A DNA stretch of 64,000 nucleotides from Actinacidiphila oryziradicis. GTDB lineage: Bacteria; Actinomycetota; Actinomycetes; Streptomycetales; Streptomycetaceae. The notes under the pieces are model-generated. The model searched no databases. It saw nothing but the letters and a program-made list of their open reading frames with translations, and was not told the origin of the DNA. Every line of letters begins with the position of its first letter. Positions within the stretch are counted from its first letter, which is position 1. Positions 8,930 to 18,032 of the stretch are shown piece after piece. Where the stretch lies: NCBI RefSeq assembly GCF_005047355.1, contig NZ_SUMC01000004.1, positions 62,001 to 126,000 of the forward strand, in the 5' to 3' direction. Position numbers and translations under genes: made by a program.

Positions 8930-10441
8930 ATGACCGTACGGCGAGTAATGGGAATCGAGACGGAGTACGGGATCTCCGTCCCCGGTCACCCGAACGCCAA
9001 TGCCATGCTCACCTCGTCCCAGATCGTCAACGCCTATGCGTCGGCGATGCACCGGGCGCGCCGCGCCCGCTGGGATTTCGAGGAGGAGAACCCGCTGCGG
9101 GACGCCCGCGGCTTCGACCTTGCCCGTGAGACCGCTGACTCCACCCAGCTCACGGACGAGGACATCGGCCTGGCCAACGTGATCCTGACCAACGGAGCCA
9201 GGCTCTACGTCGACCACGCGCACCCCGAGTACTCCTCGCCCGAGATCACCAACCCCCGCGACGCCGTCCTGTGGGACAAGGCCGGCGAGCGGATCATGGC
9301 TGAGGCCGCCGAGCGCGCCGCCCAGATTCCCGGTGCGCTGCCCATCCATCTCTACAAGAACAACACGGACAACAAGGGCGCCTCCTACGGCACGCACGAA
9401 AATTATCTGATGAAGCGGGAGACCCCCTTCTCGGACATCGTGCGGCACCTCACGCCTTTCTTCGTCTCCCGGCAGGTGGTGACCGGCGCGGGGCGGGTCG
9501 GCATCGGCCAGGACGGCCGTGAGCACGGTTTCCAGATCAGCCAGCGCGCGGACTACTTCGAGGTCGAGGTAGGGCTGGAGACGACCCTCAAGCGGCCGAT
9601 CATCAATACGAGGGACGAGCCGCACGCCGACGCCGAGAAATACCGGCGCCTGCACGTGATCATCGGTGACGCGAACCTCTCCGAGATCTCCACGTATCTC
9701 AAACTCGGCACCACCTCGCTCGTACTCTCGATGATCGAGGACAGCTTCATCAAGGTCGACCTCGCGGTCGACCAGCCGGTCCGCACCCTGCACCAGGTCA
9801 GCCACGATCCGACCCTCCAGCAGCTCGTCACACTCCGTAACGGGCGGACACTCACCGCTGTCCAGCTCCAGATGGAGTACTTCGACCTGGCCCGCAAGTA
9901 TGTCGAGGAGCGGTACGGCACCGATGCCGACGAGCAGACCAAGGACGTGCTCGGACGTTGGGAGGATGTCCTCAACCGGCTGGAGACGAATCCCATGAGC
10001 CTGTCCGGCGAGCTGGACTGGGTCGCCAAGAAAGAGGTCATGGAGGGCTACCGCCGCCGCGACGGCCTCGGCTGGGACGCGGCCCGGCTGCAACTGGTCG
10101 ACCTCCAGTACGCCGACGTGCGGCCCGACAAGGGCCTCTACAACCGCCTGGCGGAACGTGGGCGCATCCAGCGCCTCCTGGACGAGCAGGATGTCCAGCG
10201 GGCCCGGACCAAGCCGCCGGAGGACACCAGGGCGTACTTCCGCGGCCGCTGCCTCGAGCAGTACGCCGATGATGTCGCCGCGGCCTCCTGGGATTCGGTG
10301 ATCTTCGACCTGCCCGGTCGCGACTCACTGCAGCGGGTGCCTACTCTGGAACCGCTCCGGGGGACCCGTAATCACGTCAAGGAGCTCCTGGACCGCTGCC
10401 GTACTGCGGAAGACCTGGTCCGGATCCTGTCCGGGGGCTGA
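8930..10441 (+). CDS. dop: Pup deamidase/depupylase Dop
   Basis: This ATP-dependent enzyme of the carboxylate-amine ligase fold deamidates a C-terminal Gln of Pup and removes Pup from substrates. The 503-residue protein starts with the conserved GIETEYGI. It carries the Dop-specific loop ([16 protein letters not shown], about residues 65-80) and the key aspartate at 95 in [10 protein letters not shown], as in mycobacterial Dop. The nucleotide and magnesium region includes [16 protein letters not shown] and [19 protein letters not shown] 8930 follows AAGGAGGGCCGC. Because the Pup of this locus already ends in Glu, the deamidase step would be redundant here and depupylation is the expected main role. 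Confidence 0.97.
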   Translation: MTVRRVMGIETEYGISVPGHPNANAMLTSSQIVNAYASAMHRARRARWDFEEENPLRDARGFDLARETADSTQLTDEDIGLANVILTNGARLYVDHAHPEYSSPEITNPRDAVLWDKAGERIMAEAAERAAQIPGALPIHLYKNNTDNKGASYGTHENYLMKRETPFSDIVRHLTPFFVSRQVVTGAGRVGIGQDGREHGFQISQRADYFEVEVGLETTLKRPIINTRDEPHADAEKYRRLHVIIGDANLSEISTYLKLGTTSLVLSMIEDSFIKVDLAVDQPVRTLHQVSHDPTLQQLVTLRNGRTLTAVQLQMEYFDLARKYVEERYGTDADEQTKDVLGRWEDVLNRLETNPMSLSGELDWVAKKEVMEGYRRRDGLGWDAARLQLVDLQYADVRPDKGLYNRLAERGRIQRLLDEQDVQRARTKPPEDTRAYFRGRCLEQYADDVAAASWDSVIFDLPGRDSLQRVPTLEPLRGTRNHVKELLDRCRTAEDLVRILSGG

Positions 10442-10472
10442 AATGGTCCGGATACGGGAATCAACCCAGTGA

Positions 10473-10498
10473 CCCCCGGACGTTGAAGAAACCGGGGG
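10473..10498 (+). terminator. Hairpin between dop and pup
   Basis: Seven-base arms cccccgg/ccggggg with a 12-base loop, 30 bases after the dop stop and 90 before pup. It could be a weak terminator or part of the pup leader. Confidence 0.35.
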
Positions 10499-10587
10499 CC
10501 GATGTCGGACCCTCCGAGTAGGGTCTGATCTTGTAAGGGCTGTACCACAGCCAGTAGCTGAACCGAGCGGCGAGCGGGGTGAGGGAC

Positions 10588-10806
10588 ATGGCAACCAAGG
10601 ACACCGACGGCGGACAGCAGAAGGCCACACGTTCTACCGAGGAGGTCGAGGAGACCGCGCAGGACGCACAGGCGTCCTCGGACCTCAAGGAGCGCCAGGA
10701 GAAGCTCTCGGACGATGTGGACGACGTCCTGGACGAAATCGATGACGTGCTCGAATCCAACGCGGAGGATTTCGTACGTTCGTTCGTGCAAAAGGGCGGA
10801 GAATAG
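10588..10806 (+). CDS. pup: Prokaryotic ubiquitin-like protein Pup (ends in GGE)
   Basis: A 72-residue, highly acidic, largely disordered tag that PafA joins through its C-terminal glutamate side chain to lysines of target proteins. The C-terminal half, rich in DDVLDEIDDVLESNAEDFV, is the ARC/Mpa- and ligase-binding helix region. The last codons are ggc gga gaa tag, so the protein ends Gly-Gly-Glu, not the Gly-Gly-Gln of mycobacteria. ATG 10588 follows a GGGGTGAGGGAC ribosome site; a GTG nine bases earlier is possible but lies inside that site. It stands alone between dop and the decayed endonuclease reading frame upstream of prcB. Confidence 0.97.
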   Translation: MATKDTDGGQQKATRSTEEVEETAQDAQASSDLKERQEKLSDDVDDVLDEIDDVLESNAEDFVRSFVQKGGE

Positions 10807-10829
10807 CAGGGCATGTCCGGATTGCATCG

Positions 10830-11294
10830 AGGGGGAAGCACTCCGGATGCGAACGGACATCGCCGCAGGATGCCTTGGCATGTGACAAGCCCAGGCGGGA
10901 CGGCCCCCAGGCTTACTGCCGGGAGTGCTCTCCGGAGTACTCCCGGCAGCGCCAGGGGGACGGAAGGCCGCACGGTCCGTGTGAATGTCGTCGTGCCCCC
11001 AGGCCGGCCACCTGTACTCCCGCCGCAAGTACGGCTTGCCGCGGGAGGAATTGACCGCACTGATCCGCTCGCGGGACTCTGCTCGCTCCGATCTGTCCAG
11101 CGGCTGGGGCAGAGCATGTGGATCACGACCATGAGACGGGTAGGGTCCGTGGCGTACTGTGCTTCAGCTGCGACGCGGCACTGGGGCAGTCCAAGGATCG
11201 GCCGGACGCCATAAGGCGCGCAGCCGACTATGTGGAAGGAAACGTGTGGAAGCCAACACTCGTAGCACTGGGCGTCTACCAGCTGCCTTCCTGA
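10830..11294 (+). pseudogene. Decayed endonuclease VII-like (HNH) gene between pup and prcB
   Basis: No single frame is open, but fragments of one recognisable protein appear in order in three frames. A zinc-ribbon piece, CDKPRRDGPQAYCRECSPEY, starts at 10881 (frame of 10881). GRTVRVNVVVPPG follows in the next frame at about 10970. HLYSRRKYGLPREELTAL lies in the third frame from 11009. The HNH tail [19 protein letters not shown] (continuing [20 protein letters not shown]) runs from 11118 to the stop at 11292-11294. Intact Streptomyces relatives carry a longer middle part, so small deletions as well as frameshifts have occurred. The prcB start lies inside its last codons. Alternatively, sequencing errors could explain part of the breakage. 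Confidence 0.72.
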
Positions 11295-12091
11295 CGCCTG
11301 GCTCGTCCTCGTTCATCGACTTCCTGGGCGATCACTCGCCCCAGCTGCTCCCGGGCAGTCGGAGCCTGCCGCCCCTCCAGGGCGCGGTCGAGCTCCCGCA
11401 CGGAACGACGATCGTGGCCGCCACCTTCCCCGGCGGGGTGGTGCTGGCCGGTGACCGGCGGGCCACGATGGGGAATGTGATCGCCCAGCGGGACATCGAG
11501 AAGGTCTTTCCGGCCGACGAGTACTCGGCCGTCGGCATCGCCGGCACCGCCGGCCTCGCGGTGGAGATGGTCAAGCTGTTCCAGCTGGAGCTGGAGCACT
11601 ACGAGAAGATCGAGGGGGCCGTGCTCTCCCTGGAGGGCAAGGCGAACCGTCTGTCCACCATGATCCGGAACAATCTCGGCATGGCCCTGCAGGGCCTCGC
11701 CGTGGTCCCGCTCTTCGCGGGGTACGACACGGACCGCGAGAAGGGCCGGATTTTCTCCTACGACGTCACCGGTGGCCGCGCCGAGGAGCACGGCTACGCG
11801 GCGACCGGCTCCGGCTCGGTGTTCGCCCGGGGTGCGCTGAAAAAGCTGTACCGCAAGGATCTGACGGAGCAGCAGACCACGACGCTCGTCGTCCAGGCAC
11901 TGTACGACGCGGCCGACGACGACTCGGCGACCGGCGGCCCGGATGTGGCCCGTCGTATCTATCCGATCGTCACCGTCATCACCGACGAGGGCTTCCGGAA
12001 GCTTTCGGAGGCCGAATCCTCCGAGATCGCCCGTGCCATCATCGAGCGGCGTCTCGAAGAGCCTGACGGCCCGCGGGCCTCCATCCTCTGA
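11246..12091 (+). CDS. prcB: 20S proteasome beta subunit
   Basis: The catalytic subunit of the 20S core. It is made with a 53-residue propeptide that is removed autocatalytically to expose Thr54 in the segment [16 protein letters not shown]. The conserved Asp/Lys partner region follows in [13 protein letters not shown], and the SGSG-like motif in [15 protein letters not shown]. The 281-residue length is usual for Streptomyces. GTG 11246 follows GGAAGGAAAC; it overlaps the last 49 bases of the decayed endonuclease gene in another frame, so the old reading frame and prcB were once nested. The in-frame upstream extension to 11159 is endonuclease sequence read in the wrong frame. Confidence 0.97.
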   Translation: MEANTRSTGRLPAAFLTPGSSSFIDFLGDHSPQLLPGSRSLPPLQGAVELPHGTTIVAATFPGGVVLAGDRRATMGNVIAQRDIEKVFPADEYSAVGIAGTAGLAVEMVKLFQLELEHYEKIEGAVLSLEGKANRLSTMIRNNLGMALQGLAVVPLFAGYDTDREKGRIFSYDVTGGRAEEHGYAATGSGSVFARGALKKLYRKDLTEQQTTTLVVQALYDAADDDSATGGPDVARRIYPIVTVITDEGFRKLSEAESSEIARAIIERRLEEPDGPRASIL

Positions 12092-12152
12092 CGGGCTCCT
12101 GAGATGCATTCGCCACTGACTGCGCCCTTGACGGAAAGGCACGGATAGACCG

Positions 12153-12908
12153 GTGTCAACGCCATTTTATGTCTCACCCCAGCAGGCCATGGCGGACCGC
12201 GCCGAGTACGCCCGCAAGGGCATCGCGCGCGGCCGCAGCGTCGTCGTACTGCAGTACACCGACGGCATTGTCTTTGTCGCCGAGAACCCGTCCCGTGCCC
12301 TGCACAAGGTCAGCGAGATCTATGACCGCATCGCCTTCGCTGCGGTGGGCAAATACAACGAGTTCGAGAATCTGCGGATCGGCGGCGTTCGCTATGCCGA
12401 TCTGCGCGGCTACACCTACGACCGCGACGATGTGACCGCCCGTGGGCTGGCCAATGTCTACGCCCAGACGCTGGGCACGATCTTTTCCAGCGTCGGCGAG
12501 AAGCCCTACGAAGTGGAACTGATCGTCGCGGAGGTCGGTTCGGCCCCCGAAGAGGACCAGATCTACCGGCTGCCGCACGACGGCTCGATCGTGGACGAGC
12601 ACGGCGCGGTCGCTGTCGGCGGCAATTCCGACCAGATCGGCAGCTATCTCGACCAGCGGCACCGCGACGACTTCTCCCTCGCGGAGGCGCTGAAGCTGGC
12701 CGTGGAGTCGCTCAGCCGGGACACCAACGGTGGCGACCGGCAGCTCACCGCCGAGCAGCTGGAGGTCGCCGTGCTGGACCGCACCCGGCCGCAGCAGCGG
12801 AAGTTCAAGCGGATCCTCGGGCGGCAGCTCACCCGCCTGCTGGAGGCGGACGGGTCCTCGCTCGCCAAGACCGACGAGCCGTCGGACACGGAGGAGGAGG
12901 GCGAGTAG
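12153..12908 (+). CDS. prcA: 20S proteasome alpha subunit
   Basis: Forms the outer heptameric rings that gate the core and accept ARC/Mpa. The 251-residue protein begins [23 protein letters not shown], the gating N-terminus and H0 helix of bacterial alpha subunits. It shows the Ntn fold segments [19 protein letters not shown] and [11 protein letters not shown]. It lacks a catalytic N-terminal threonine, as expected. The C-terminus is acidic and disordered (SDTEEEGE). The GTG at 12153 has only a weak, distant ribosome site, and the gap from prcB is 61 bases, so the two are surely cotranscribed. A 40-base palindrome just downstream ends the operon. Confidence 0.97.
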   Translation: MSTPFYVSPQQAMADRAEYARKGIARGRSVVVLQYTDGIVFVAENPSRALHKVSEIYDRIAFAAVGKYNEFENLRIGGVRYADLRGYTYDRDDVTARGLANVYAQTLGTIFSSVGEKPYEVELIVAEVGSAPEEDQIYRLPHDGSIVDEHGAVAVGGNSDQIGSYLDQRHRDDFSLAEALKLAVESLSRDTNGGDRQLTAEQLEVAVLDRTRPQQRKFKRILGRQLTRLLEADGSSLAKTDEPSDTEEEGE

Positions 12909-12925
12909 CCGCAAGCGGCGTCCTT

Positions 12926-12965
12926 ACGAGCGCGGACGGACCCGGCCGGGTCCGTCCGCGCTCGT
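12926..12965. terminator. Perfect 40-base palindrome, bidirectional terminator
   Basis: The whole 40-base stretch equals its own reverse complement (20-base arms acgagcgcggacggacccgg and its complement, no unpaired loop base needed). It lies between prcA and the convergent LacI-type gene, so it can stop transcription from both sides. Confidence 0.85.
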
Positions 12966-13024
12966 GTTCTGCCCATCTGCGCGCTGCGAGCGTGGGGGAC
13001 CGGCGGTCCGCCGGGGGAGAAGGC

Positions 13025-14071
13025 TCAGCCGCGCCGCGGCGCCGCTGTGGAGCCGCGTACGACGAGCTGCACGGGCAGGTCGGTGTCCTGGACGGGGCGG
13101 CCGTCCAGGACGGAGAGGAGGGCGGCCATCCCGCGGGCTCCGACCTCGTCGGCGGGGAGCCGGACGGTGGTGAGCTCGGGTTCGACGGCAGTGGCGAGGG
13201 CAATGTCGTCGAACCCGGCGACGGAGAGGTCATCGGGCACCCGCAGGCCCAGCCTCCGGGCGGCTTTGCAGGCGCCCGCCGCGAGGATGTCTCCGTCGCA
13301 GACGATGGCGGTCGGCCGGTGGTCCGGGTCGGCCAGGAGGCGTGTAGCGGCGCGGCGGCCGTCGTCGACACCGAGAGCGGCGCTCTCGGTGCGCAGGGTG
13401 GTGCCGGGAAGCCCGGCGAGGGTGTCCGCCAGCGATTCGGCGCGGGCGCGGAAGGTCCAGGAGGCGATGTCGGCCGCGATGTGCGCGATGTCGCGGTGCC
13501 CGAGGCCGACCAGGTGCCGGGCGACCTGGCGGATGCCGTCGGCGATGTCGAGGTTGATGGTGGCTGTTACGGATCCGCCGGCCTCGGCGGGGCCGCTGTC
13601 GAGCATGACGAGCGGCAGCCCCTGTGCGTCCTCCTCGCGCCCGTCCCCACTTCCGCGCAGGGCCGCGAGGGCATCGGCGGCCATGGAGGAGGCGATGACG
13701 CCGTCGATGGCGGCGCGGGCGGAGCCGAAGGGGTCGCGGGCGGGGCCGACGCCCTCGGGGGACGGGTAGAGGACGACGCCGAAGCCGTGCTCGGCGGCGG
13801 TCCGGGCTGCGCCGGCGTAGACCCGGGCGAAGTACTCGTTGGTGAGCGCGGGGACGACCAGCAGCGCGGTGCGGGTGCGGCCGAGGCGCAGATTCCGGGC
13901 GGAGAGGTTGGGCCGGTAACCGATCTCCCGCGCGGCTTCGCGGACGGTTCCGGCGGTGCGCTCCGAGACCCGGCCGCGCCATTTGTCGCCGAGGACGAGT
14001 GACACTGTGGCCTGGGAGACGCCTGCGGCGCGCGCGACGTCATGTGACGTCGGCCGGGCTGTGTCGGTCAC
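13025..14071 (-). CDS. LacI-family transcriptional regulator
   Basis: A sugar-type repressor of about 348 residues. The N-terminal helix-turn-helix reads SHDVARAAGVSQATVSLVLG, and the hinge region (NLSARNLRLGRTRTALLVV) leads into the periplasmic-binding-protein-like effector domain, which includes DGVIASSM and the dimer-side segment AIVCDGDILAAGACKAARRLGLRVPDDLSVAGFDD. Two in-frame GTG starts exist, 14095 and 14071; the second is preferred because AAGGGGACC precedes it. It is divergent from an MFS transporter with a palindrome between them, so it probably represses that transporter and itself. The effector is unknown. The pair interrupts the proteasome and ligase genes. Confidence 0.9.
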   Translation of the reverse strand: MTDTARPTSHDVARAAGVSQATVSLVLGDKWRGRVSERTAGTVREAAREIGYRPNLSARNLRLGRTRTALLVVPALTNEYFARVYAGAARTAAEHGFGVVLYPSPEGVGPARDPFGSARAAIDGVIASSMAADALAALRGSGDGREEDAQGLPLVMLDSGPAEAGGSVTATINLDIADGIRQVARHLVGLGHRDIAHIAADIASWTFRARAESLADTLAGLPGTTLRTESAALGVDDGRRAATRLLADPDHRPTAIVCDGDILAAGACKAARRLGLRVPDDLSVAGFDDIALATAVEPELTTVRLPADEVGARGMAALLSVLDGRPVQDTDLPVQLVVRGSTAAPRRG

Positions 14072-14090
14072 CCTGGTCCCCTTCTCGTGT

Positions 14091-14110
14091 CCCACGGGTG
14101 GACCCGTGGG
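14091..14110. promoter_or_regulatory. Palindromic operator between LacI regulator and MFS gene
   Basis: Nine-base perfect arms CCCACGGGT and ACCCGTGGG with a two-base centre lie about 20 bases upstream of the regulator start and about 70 upstream of the transporter. Size and symmetry suit a LacI-family dimer site. A second inverted motif (tacgta... tacgta, about 14123-14150) is nearby. Confidence 0.55.
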
Positions 14111-14182
14111 CTTGGCACATGGTACGTATGAGGCGGAACGTTATACGTAAAACTACAGCGGGTCCGGGGGAGAGGGACACAT

Positions 14183-15406
14183 ATGGCGACGGGGTACCTG
14201 GATCTGCTGCGCGCACGCCACGCGATACGCCTGCTCACCGGCACCCTGATCGGCCGGCTGCCCACCGCGACCGCCTCGCTCTGCATCGTGGTGCTGACCC
14301 GGTCCGAGGGTGGCGCCTACACCCTGGCGGGCATCCTCTCCGCGGTTTACGGACTCGGCACCGCCGTCGGGCAGCCGCTGCTCGGCAGGGCCGTCGACCG
14401 GTACGGCCAGGGCGTCATGCTCCCCGCCGCGCTGCTGTCGGCGGCGGGGATGTCGCTGTTCGCCGGCAGCGGCCCCGAGCCGCTGCCGGTCGCCTACGCC
14501 GGGGTGCTGGTCGCCGGGGTGTTCATGCCGCCCCTGGAGGGCGGCCTGCGGGCGCTGTGGCCGAGCGTGCTGAAGGGTGACGACCAGGTGCACGCGGTGT
14601 ACGCGCTGGATGCCGCCGCACAGGAGGTGATGTTCGCGGCCGGGCCCCTCCTGGTCACCCTGCTCGCCGCGGTGTTCTCCGCGACCGCCGCGCTGTTGTG
14701 GATCGCGGCACTGGGCGTGGCCGGCGCGCTCACTGTCGTCACCGCACCGCCGTCGCGCGCCTGGCGCGCGGAGCCGCGTACGCCGGACTGGCTCGGCCCG
14801 CTGCGGGCGCCGGGGTTGCGGGCACTGCTCGGCTCGCTGTTCTTCGTCGGTATCGCGCTCAATTCGACAGCGGTCGCGGCCGTCGCCTACGCCGATGGGC
14901 ACGGCGGCGGAATGGTGTCCAGTTTTCTGCTGTCGGGGCTCAGCTTCGGTGCCCTGGTCGGGGGGATCGCTTACGGCGCCCGGACCTGGTCCGGAGTGCC
15001 GGAGCGAAGGCTGCGGGGGCTGGCGGCGGGCCTCGCGCTCTGTTTCTTGCCGCTTGCGCTCGTCCCCGGCGTTGCCGCGATGACGGCTCTGGCGGTCCTG
15101 TCCGGCCTGTTCCTCGCGCCCATGCTGGCCTGCTCGTTTGTCGTCGTCGACCGCCACGCGCCGGTCGGTACGGTCACCGAGGCGTTCTCCTGGATCGTCA
15201 CCACCATGGGTGTCGGTGCAGCTGTCGGCGCGGCAGTCGCCGGCGCGGCCGCGCAGTACGGTGGCGCCTGCGCCGCCTTCTCGGTGGCGGGCGCCGGAGG
15301 CCTGGCCGCGCTTGGGGTCCTGCTGGCGACCGGCCGGTTCCTGGTGCTCCGGCCACCGGCCGGACTGGCCCCCTCCGGTCCGACGGCGCGAAGCGTCGCG
15401 ACCTGA
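14183..15406 (+). CDS. MFS transporter
   Basis: A 407-residue polytopic membrane protein with about twelve hydrophobic helices. The loop-2 signature is visible as GQPLLGRAVDRYGQG near residue 70. The two halves are separated by a basic cytoplasmic loop (PPSRAWRAEPRTPDWLGP). The general architecture is that of small drug/sugar efflux MFS proteins. ATG 14183 follows GGGGGAGAGGGACACAT. The neighbouring divergent LacI-type repressor and shared palindrome suggest that transport is induced by a small molecule, perhaps the substrate. The substrate cannot be told from the sequence. Family members near pafA in Streptomyces are annotated only as MFS permeases. Confidence 0.9.
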   Translation: MATGYLDLLRARHAIRLLTGTLIGRLPTATASLCIVVLTRSEGGAYTLAGILSAVYGLGTAVGQPLLGRAVDRYGQGVMLPAALLSAAGMSLFAGSGPEPLPVAYAGVLVAGVFMPPLEGGLRALWPSVLKGDDQVHAVYALDAAAQEVMFAAGPLLVTLLAAVFSATAALLWIAALGVAGALTVVTAPPSRAWRAEPRTPDWLGPLRAPGLRALLGSLFFVGIALNSTAVAAVAYADGHGGGMVSSFLLSGLSFGALVGGIAYGARTWSGVPERRLRGLAAGLALCFLPLALVPGVAAMTALAVLSGLFLAPMLACSFVVVDRHAPVGTVTEAFSWIVTTMGVGAAVGAAVAGAAAQYGGACAAFSVAGAGGLAALGVLLATGRFLVLRPPAGLAPSGPTARSVAT

Positions 15407-15538
15407 CCACCGCGCTGATTTGTCCGCATGTATGAGGAACTCCTATCCGGGAGTGCCGGGCCGTCCCTCTCATGACCGTGATCGAATTGCCGACGCCATA
15501 ACGGTTTCAGAGCGGGCCGGAAAGCGTAAGGTCTCACC

Positions 15539-16900
15539 ATGGACCGCCGCATTTTCGGGTTGGAGAACGAGTACGGCGTCACATGCACGTTCCGAGGACA
15601 GCGGCGTCTGTCCCCGGACGAGGTGGCGCGGTACCTCTTCCGCCGTGTTGTGTCATGGGGTCGTAGCAGCAATGTGTTTCTTCGCAACGGCGCCCGCCTC
15701 TACCTCGACGTCGGCTCGCACCCGGAGTACGCCACTCCTGAGTGTGACAACGTGACCGAACTGGTCACACACGACAAGGCGGGCGAACGGATCCTCGAAG
15801 GCCTGCTCGTCGACGCTGAACGGCGCCTGCACGAGGAGGGCATCGCGGGCGACGTCTACCTCTTCAAGAACAACACCGACTCCGCCGGTAATTCGTACGG
15901 CTGCCACGAGAACTACCTTGTCGCCCGGCACGGTGAGTTCTCCCGCCTCGCGGATATCCTCATCCCGTTCCTGGTCACCCGACAGCTGCTCTGCGGCGCC
16001 GGCAAGGTGCTGCAGACCCCGCGCGGCGCCGTCTACTGCGTCAGCCAGCGCGCCGAGCACATCTGGGAAGGCGTCAGCTCCGCGACCACCCGCTCCCGCC
16101 CGATCATCAACACCCGTGATGAGCCGCACGCCGACGCCGAGCGTTACCGGCGCCTGCACGTCATCGTCGGCGACTCGAACATGTCCGAGACGACCATGCT
16201 GCTCAAGGTCGGTGCCACCGATCTCGTGCTGCGCATGATCGAGGCCGGCACGGTGATGCGCGACCTCACTCTGGAGAACCCGATCCGGGCCATCCGCGAG
16301 GTCAGCCACGACATCACGGGCCACCGCAAGGTGCGGCTCGCCTCCGGCCGTGAGGCGTCCGCTCTGGAGATCCAGGAGGAGTATTACTCCAAGGCGGTGG
16401 ATTTCTGCGAGCGCCGCGGCATCCGCAACGGCGTCATCGAGCAGGTTCTGGAGCTGTGGGGCCGGGTCCTGGAATCGATCGGCAGCGGCGACCTCGCCGC
16501 GATCGGCACCGAGATCGACTGGGTCATGAAGTACCAGCTGATCGAGCGATACCGGGCCCGCGACAACATCACCATGTCGCACCCGCGGATCGCCCAGATA
16601 GACCTCGCCTACCACGACATCCACCGCCGCCGTGGGCTCTACTACCTGCTGGAGAAGCGTGGCCAGGCCAAACGGATCTGCAATGACCTGAAGATCTTCG
16701 AGGCCAAGTCGGTGCCCCCGCAGACCACCCGGGCCCGGCTGCGCGGCGACTTCATCCGCCGTGCCCAGGAACAACGCCGCGACTTCACCGTCGACTGGGT
16801 GCATCTCAAGCTCAACGACCAGGCGCAGCGCACCGTGCTCTGCAAGGACCCCTTCCGGTCCGTGGACGACCGGGTGGAGAAACTCATCGCCGGAATGTAG
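15539..16900 (+). CDS. pafA: Pup-protein ligase PafA
   Basis: PafA phosphorylates the C-terminal glutamate of Pup with ATP and then forms an isopeptide bond to a target lysine. The 453-residue glutamine-synthetase-like protein starts [16 protein letters not shown], has the catalytic aspartate 57 in [13 protein letters not shown], and carries the [16 protein letters not shown] and [16 protein letters not shown] segments shared with Dop. It lacks the Dop-specific loop, which separates it from the dop gene 5 kb upstream. A C-terminal Pup-binding domain spans about 370-453. It lies outside the arc-dop-pup-prcBA run because the LacI/MFS pair sits between. A strong terminator follows. Confidence 0.98.
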   Translation: MDRRIFGLENEYGVTCTFRGQRRLSPDEVARYLFRRVVSWGRSSNVFLRNGARLYLDVGSHPEYATPECDNVTELVTHDKAGERILEGLLVDAERRLHEEGIAGDVYLFKNNTDSAGNSYGCHENYLVARHGEFSRLADILIPFLVTRQLLCGAGKVLQTPRGAVYCVSQRAEHIWEGVSSATTRSRPIINTRDEPHADAERYRRLHVIVGDSNMSETTMLLKVGATDLVLRMIEAGTVMRDLTLENPIRAIREVSHDITGHRKVRLASGREASALEIQEEYYSKAVDFCERRGIRNGVIEQVLELWGRVLESIGSGDLAAIGTEIDWVMKYQLIERYRARDNITMSHPRIAQIDLAYHDIHRRRGLYYLLEKRGQAKRICNDLKIFEAKSVPPQTTRARLRGDFIRRAQEQRRDFTVDWVHLKLNDQAQRTVLCKDPFRSVDDRVEKLIAGM

Positions 16901-16945
16901 AGATATCCGCACGACACCGGTAGCACACCGCCCGAAGGCGACGCG

Positions 16946-16974
16946 GGGCCCCGTACGTTACTCGTACGGGGCCC
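16946..16974 (+). terminator. Terminator hairpin after pafA
   Basis: Twelve-base perfect arms gggccccgtacg (16946-16957) and cgtacggggccc (16963-16974) with a 5-base loop, 45 bases after the pafA stop. Confidence 0.75.
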
Positions 16975-17040
16975 TTCGCACGCCGTAGAGTGGCGCGGAG
17001 TGCAGACCGCAAAGATCGATTAATGAGCTGAGGCATTCAC

Positions 17041-17979
17041 GTGCGCCGACTAGCCGCCCTCTTCGTTGTTCCCACGCTGCTACTGGCCGCGGCCTGTGGC
17101 GGCAGCAACAACAAGGGCTCATCTTCTTCTTCCGCCTCCGGGTTGCCCGCGATCACCGCCGGTGCGAAGTTCGGCACGAAGCCGACCGTCGCGAAGGGGA
17201 AGGGGGATCCGCCCAAGACGCTTGTGACGGCGACCCCCGTCGAGGGTGACGGCGCGGTCGTGAAGAAGAGTGACTACATCACGGTGAACTACTCGGGGCA
17301 GATCTACGCCTCCGGGAAGGTCTTCGACAACAGCTACGACCGGGGCGCGCCGTTCAGCACCCAGATCGGCACCAGCCAGGTCATCAAGGGCTGGGACCAG
17401 GCGCTGGTGGGCAAGAAGGTCGGCAGCCGGGTCGAGATGACGATCCCGCCGAACCTGGCCTACGGCAGCCAGGCGCAGAGCAGCATCCCGGCCAATTCCA
17501 CGCTGGTGTTCGTCGTGGACGTCGTGGCGGCGACCCAGGTGCCGACCACGGCCAAGGGCACCGTGCAGCAGCAGAACGACGCTAGCCTGCCCAAGATCGG
17601 CACCAACACCGACGGCAAGGCTCCGTCCCTCACCGTCCCCACGGCCAAGACCCCGCCGACGAAGCTCGTCTCGAACTACGTCATCGAGGGCAACGGCAAG
17701 ACGGTCAAGTCCACCAACACCGTGGTCGTCCACTACGTGGGCGCGCTGTGGAAGACCGGCAAGCCGTTCGACAGCAGCTACACCAAGGGCCAGCCCGTCA
17801 CCTTCACGCTGAACCAGCTCTCGGTCAAGGGCCTGTCGCAGGGTCTTGTGGGCAAGAAGGCAGGCAGCCGGGTGCTGCTGGTCATCCCGCCGAGCCTGGG
17901 CTTCGGCACCACCGCGCAGACCGGTATCCCGGCGAACTCCACGCTGGCCTTCTCCGTGGACATCCTCGCGGTCCTGTAG
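17041..17979 (+). CDS. Lipoprotein with two FKBP-type prolyl isomerase domains
   Basis: An extracytoplasmic peptidyl-prolyl cis-trans isomerase, 312 residues. The lipobox LLAAAC-GG at residues 15-20 marks a lipid-anchored cysteine, followed by a Ser/Asn-rich tether. Two FKBP folds follow: one at about 60-160 (VNYSGQIYASGKVFDNS, VIKGWDQALVGKKVGSRVEMTIPPNLAYG) and one at about 205-312 (VHYVGALWKTGKPFDSS, VKGLSQGLVGKKAGSRVLLVIPPSLGFG). The second lacks the W of the GWDQ motif, having GLSQ, so its activity may be reduced. GTG 17041 is the start. It is followed 54 bases later by a single-domain cytoplasmic FKBP, probably a duplicate. It likely helps exported proteins fold. Confidence 0.94.
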   Translation: MRRLAALFVVPTLLLAAACGGSNNKGSSSSSASGLPAITAGAKFGTKPTVAKGKGDPPKTLVTATPVEGDGAVVKKSDYITVNYSGQIYASGKVFDNSYDRGAPFSTQIGTSQVIKGWDQALVGKKVGSRVEMTIPPNLAYGSQAQSSIPANSTLVFVVDVVAATQVPTTAKGTVQQQNDASLPKIGTNTDGKAPSLTVPTAKTPPTKLVSNYVIEGNGKTVKSTNTVVVHYVGALWKTGKPFDSSYTKGQPVTFTLNQLSVKGLSQGLVGKKAGSRVLLVIPPSLGFGTTAQTGIPANSTLAFSVDILAVL

Positions 17980-18032
17980 GGAAGCCCTGCAAGAATGATC
18001 AAGTTGTACGCAACACAATGAGGAGAAAGTAC

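Noticed and set aside
10813-11214. A 133-codon frame between pup and prcB as an intact gene
   Set aside because: Only a short middle part matches the endonuclease family; the rest of the homology lies in the two other frames, so it is treated as a pseudogene.
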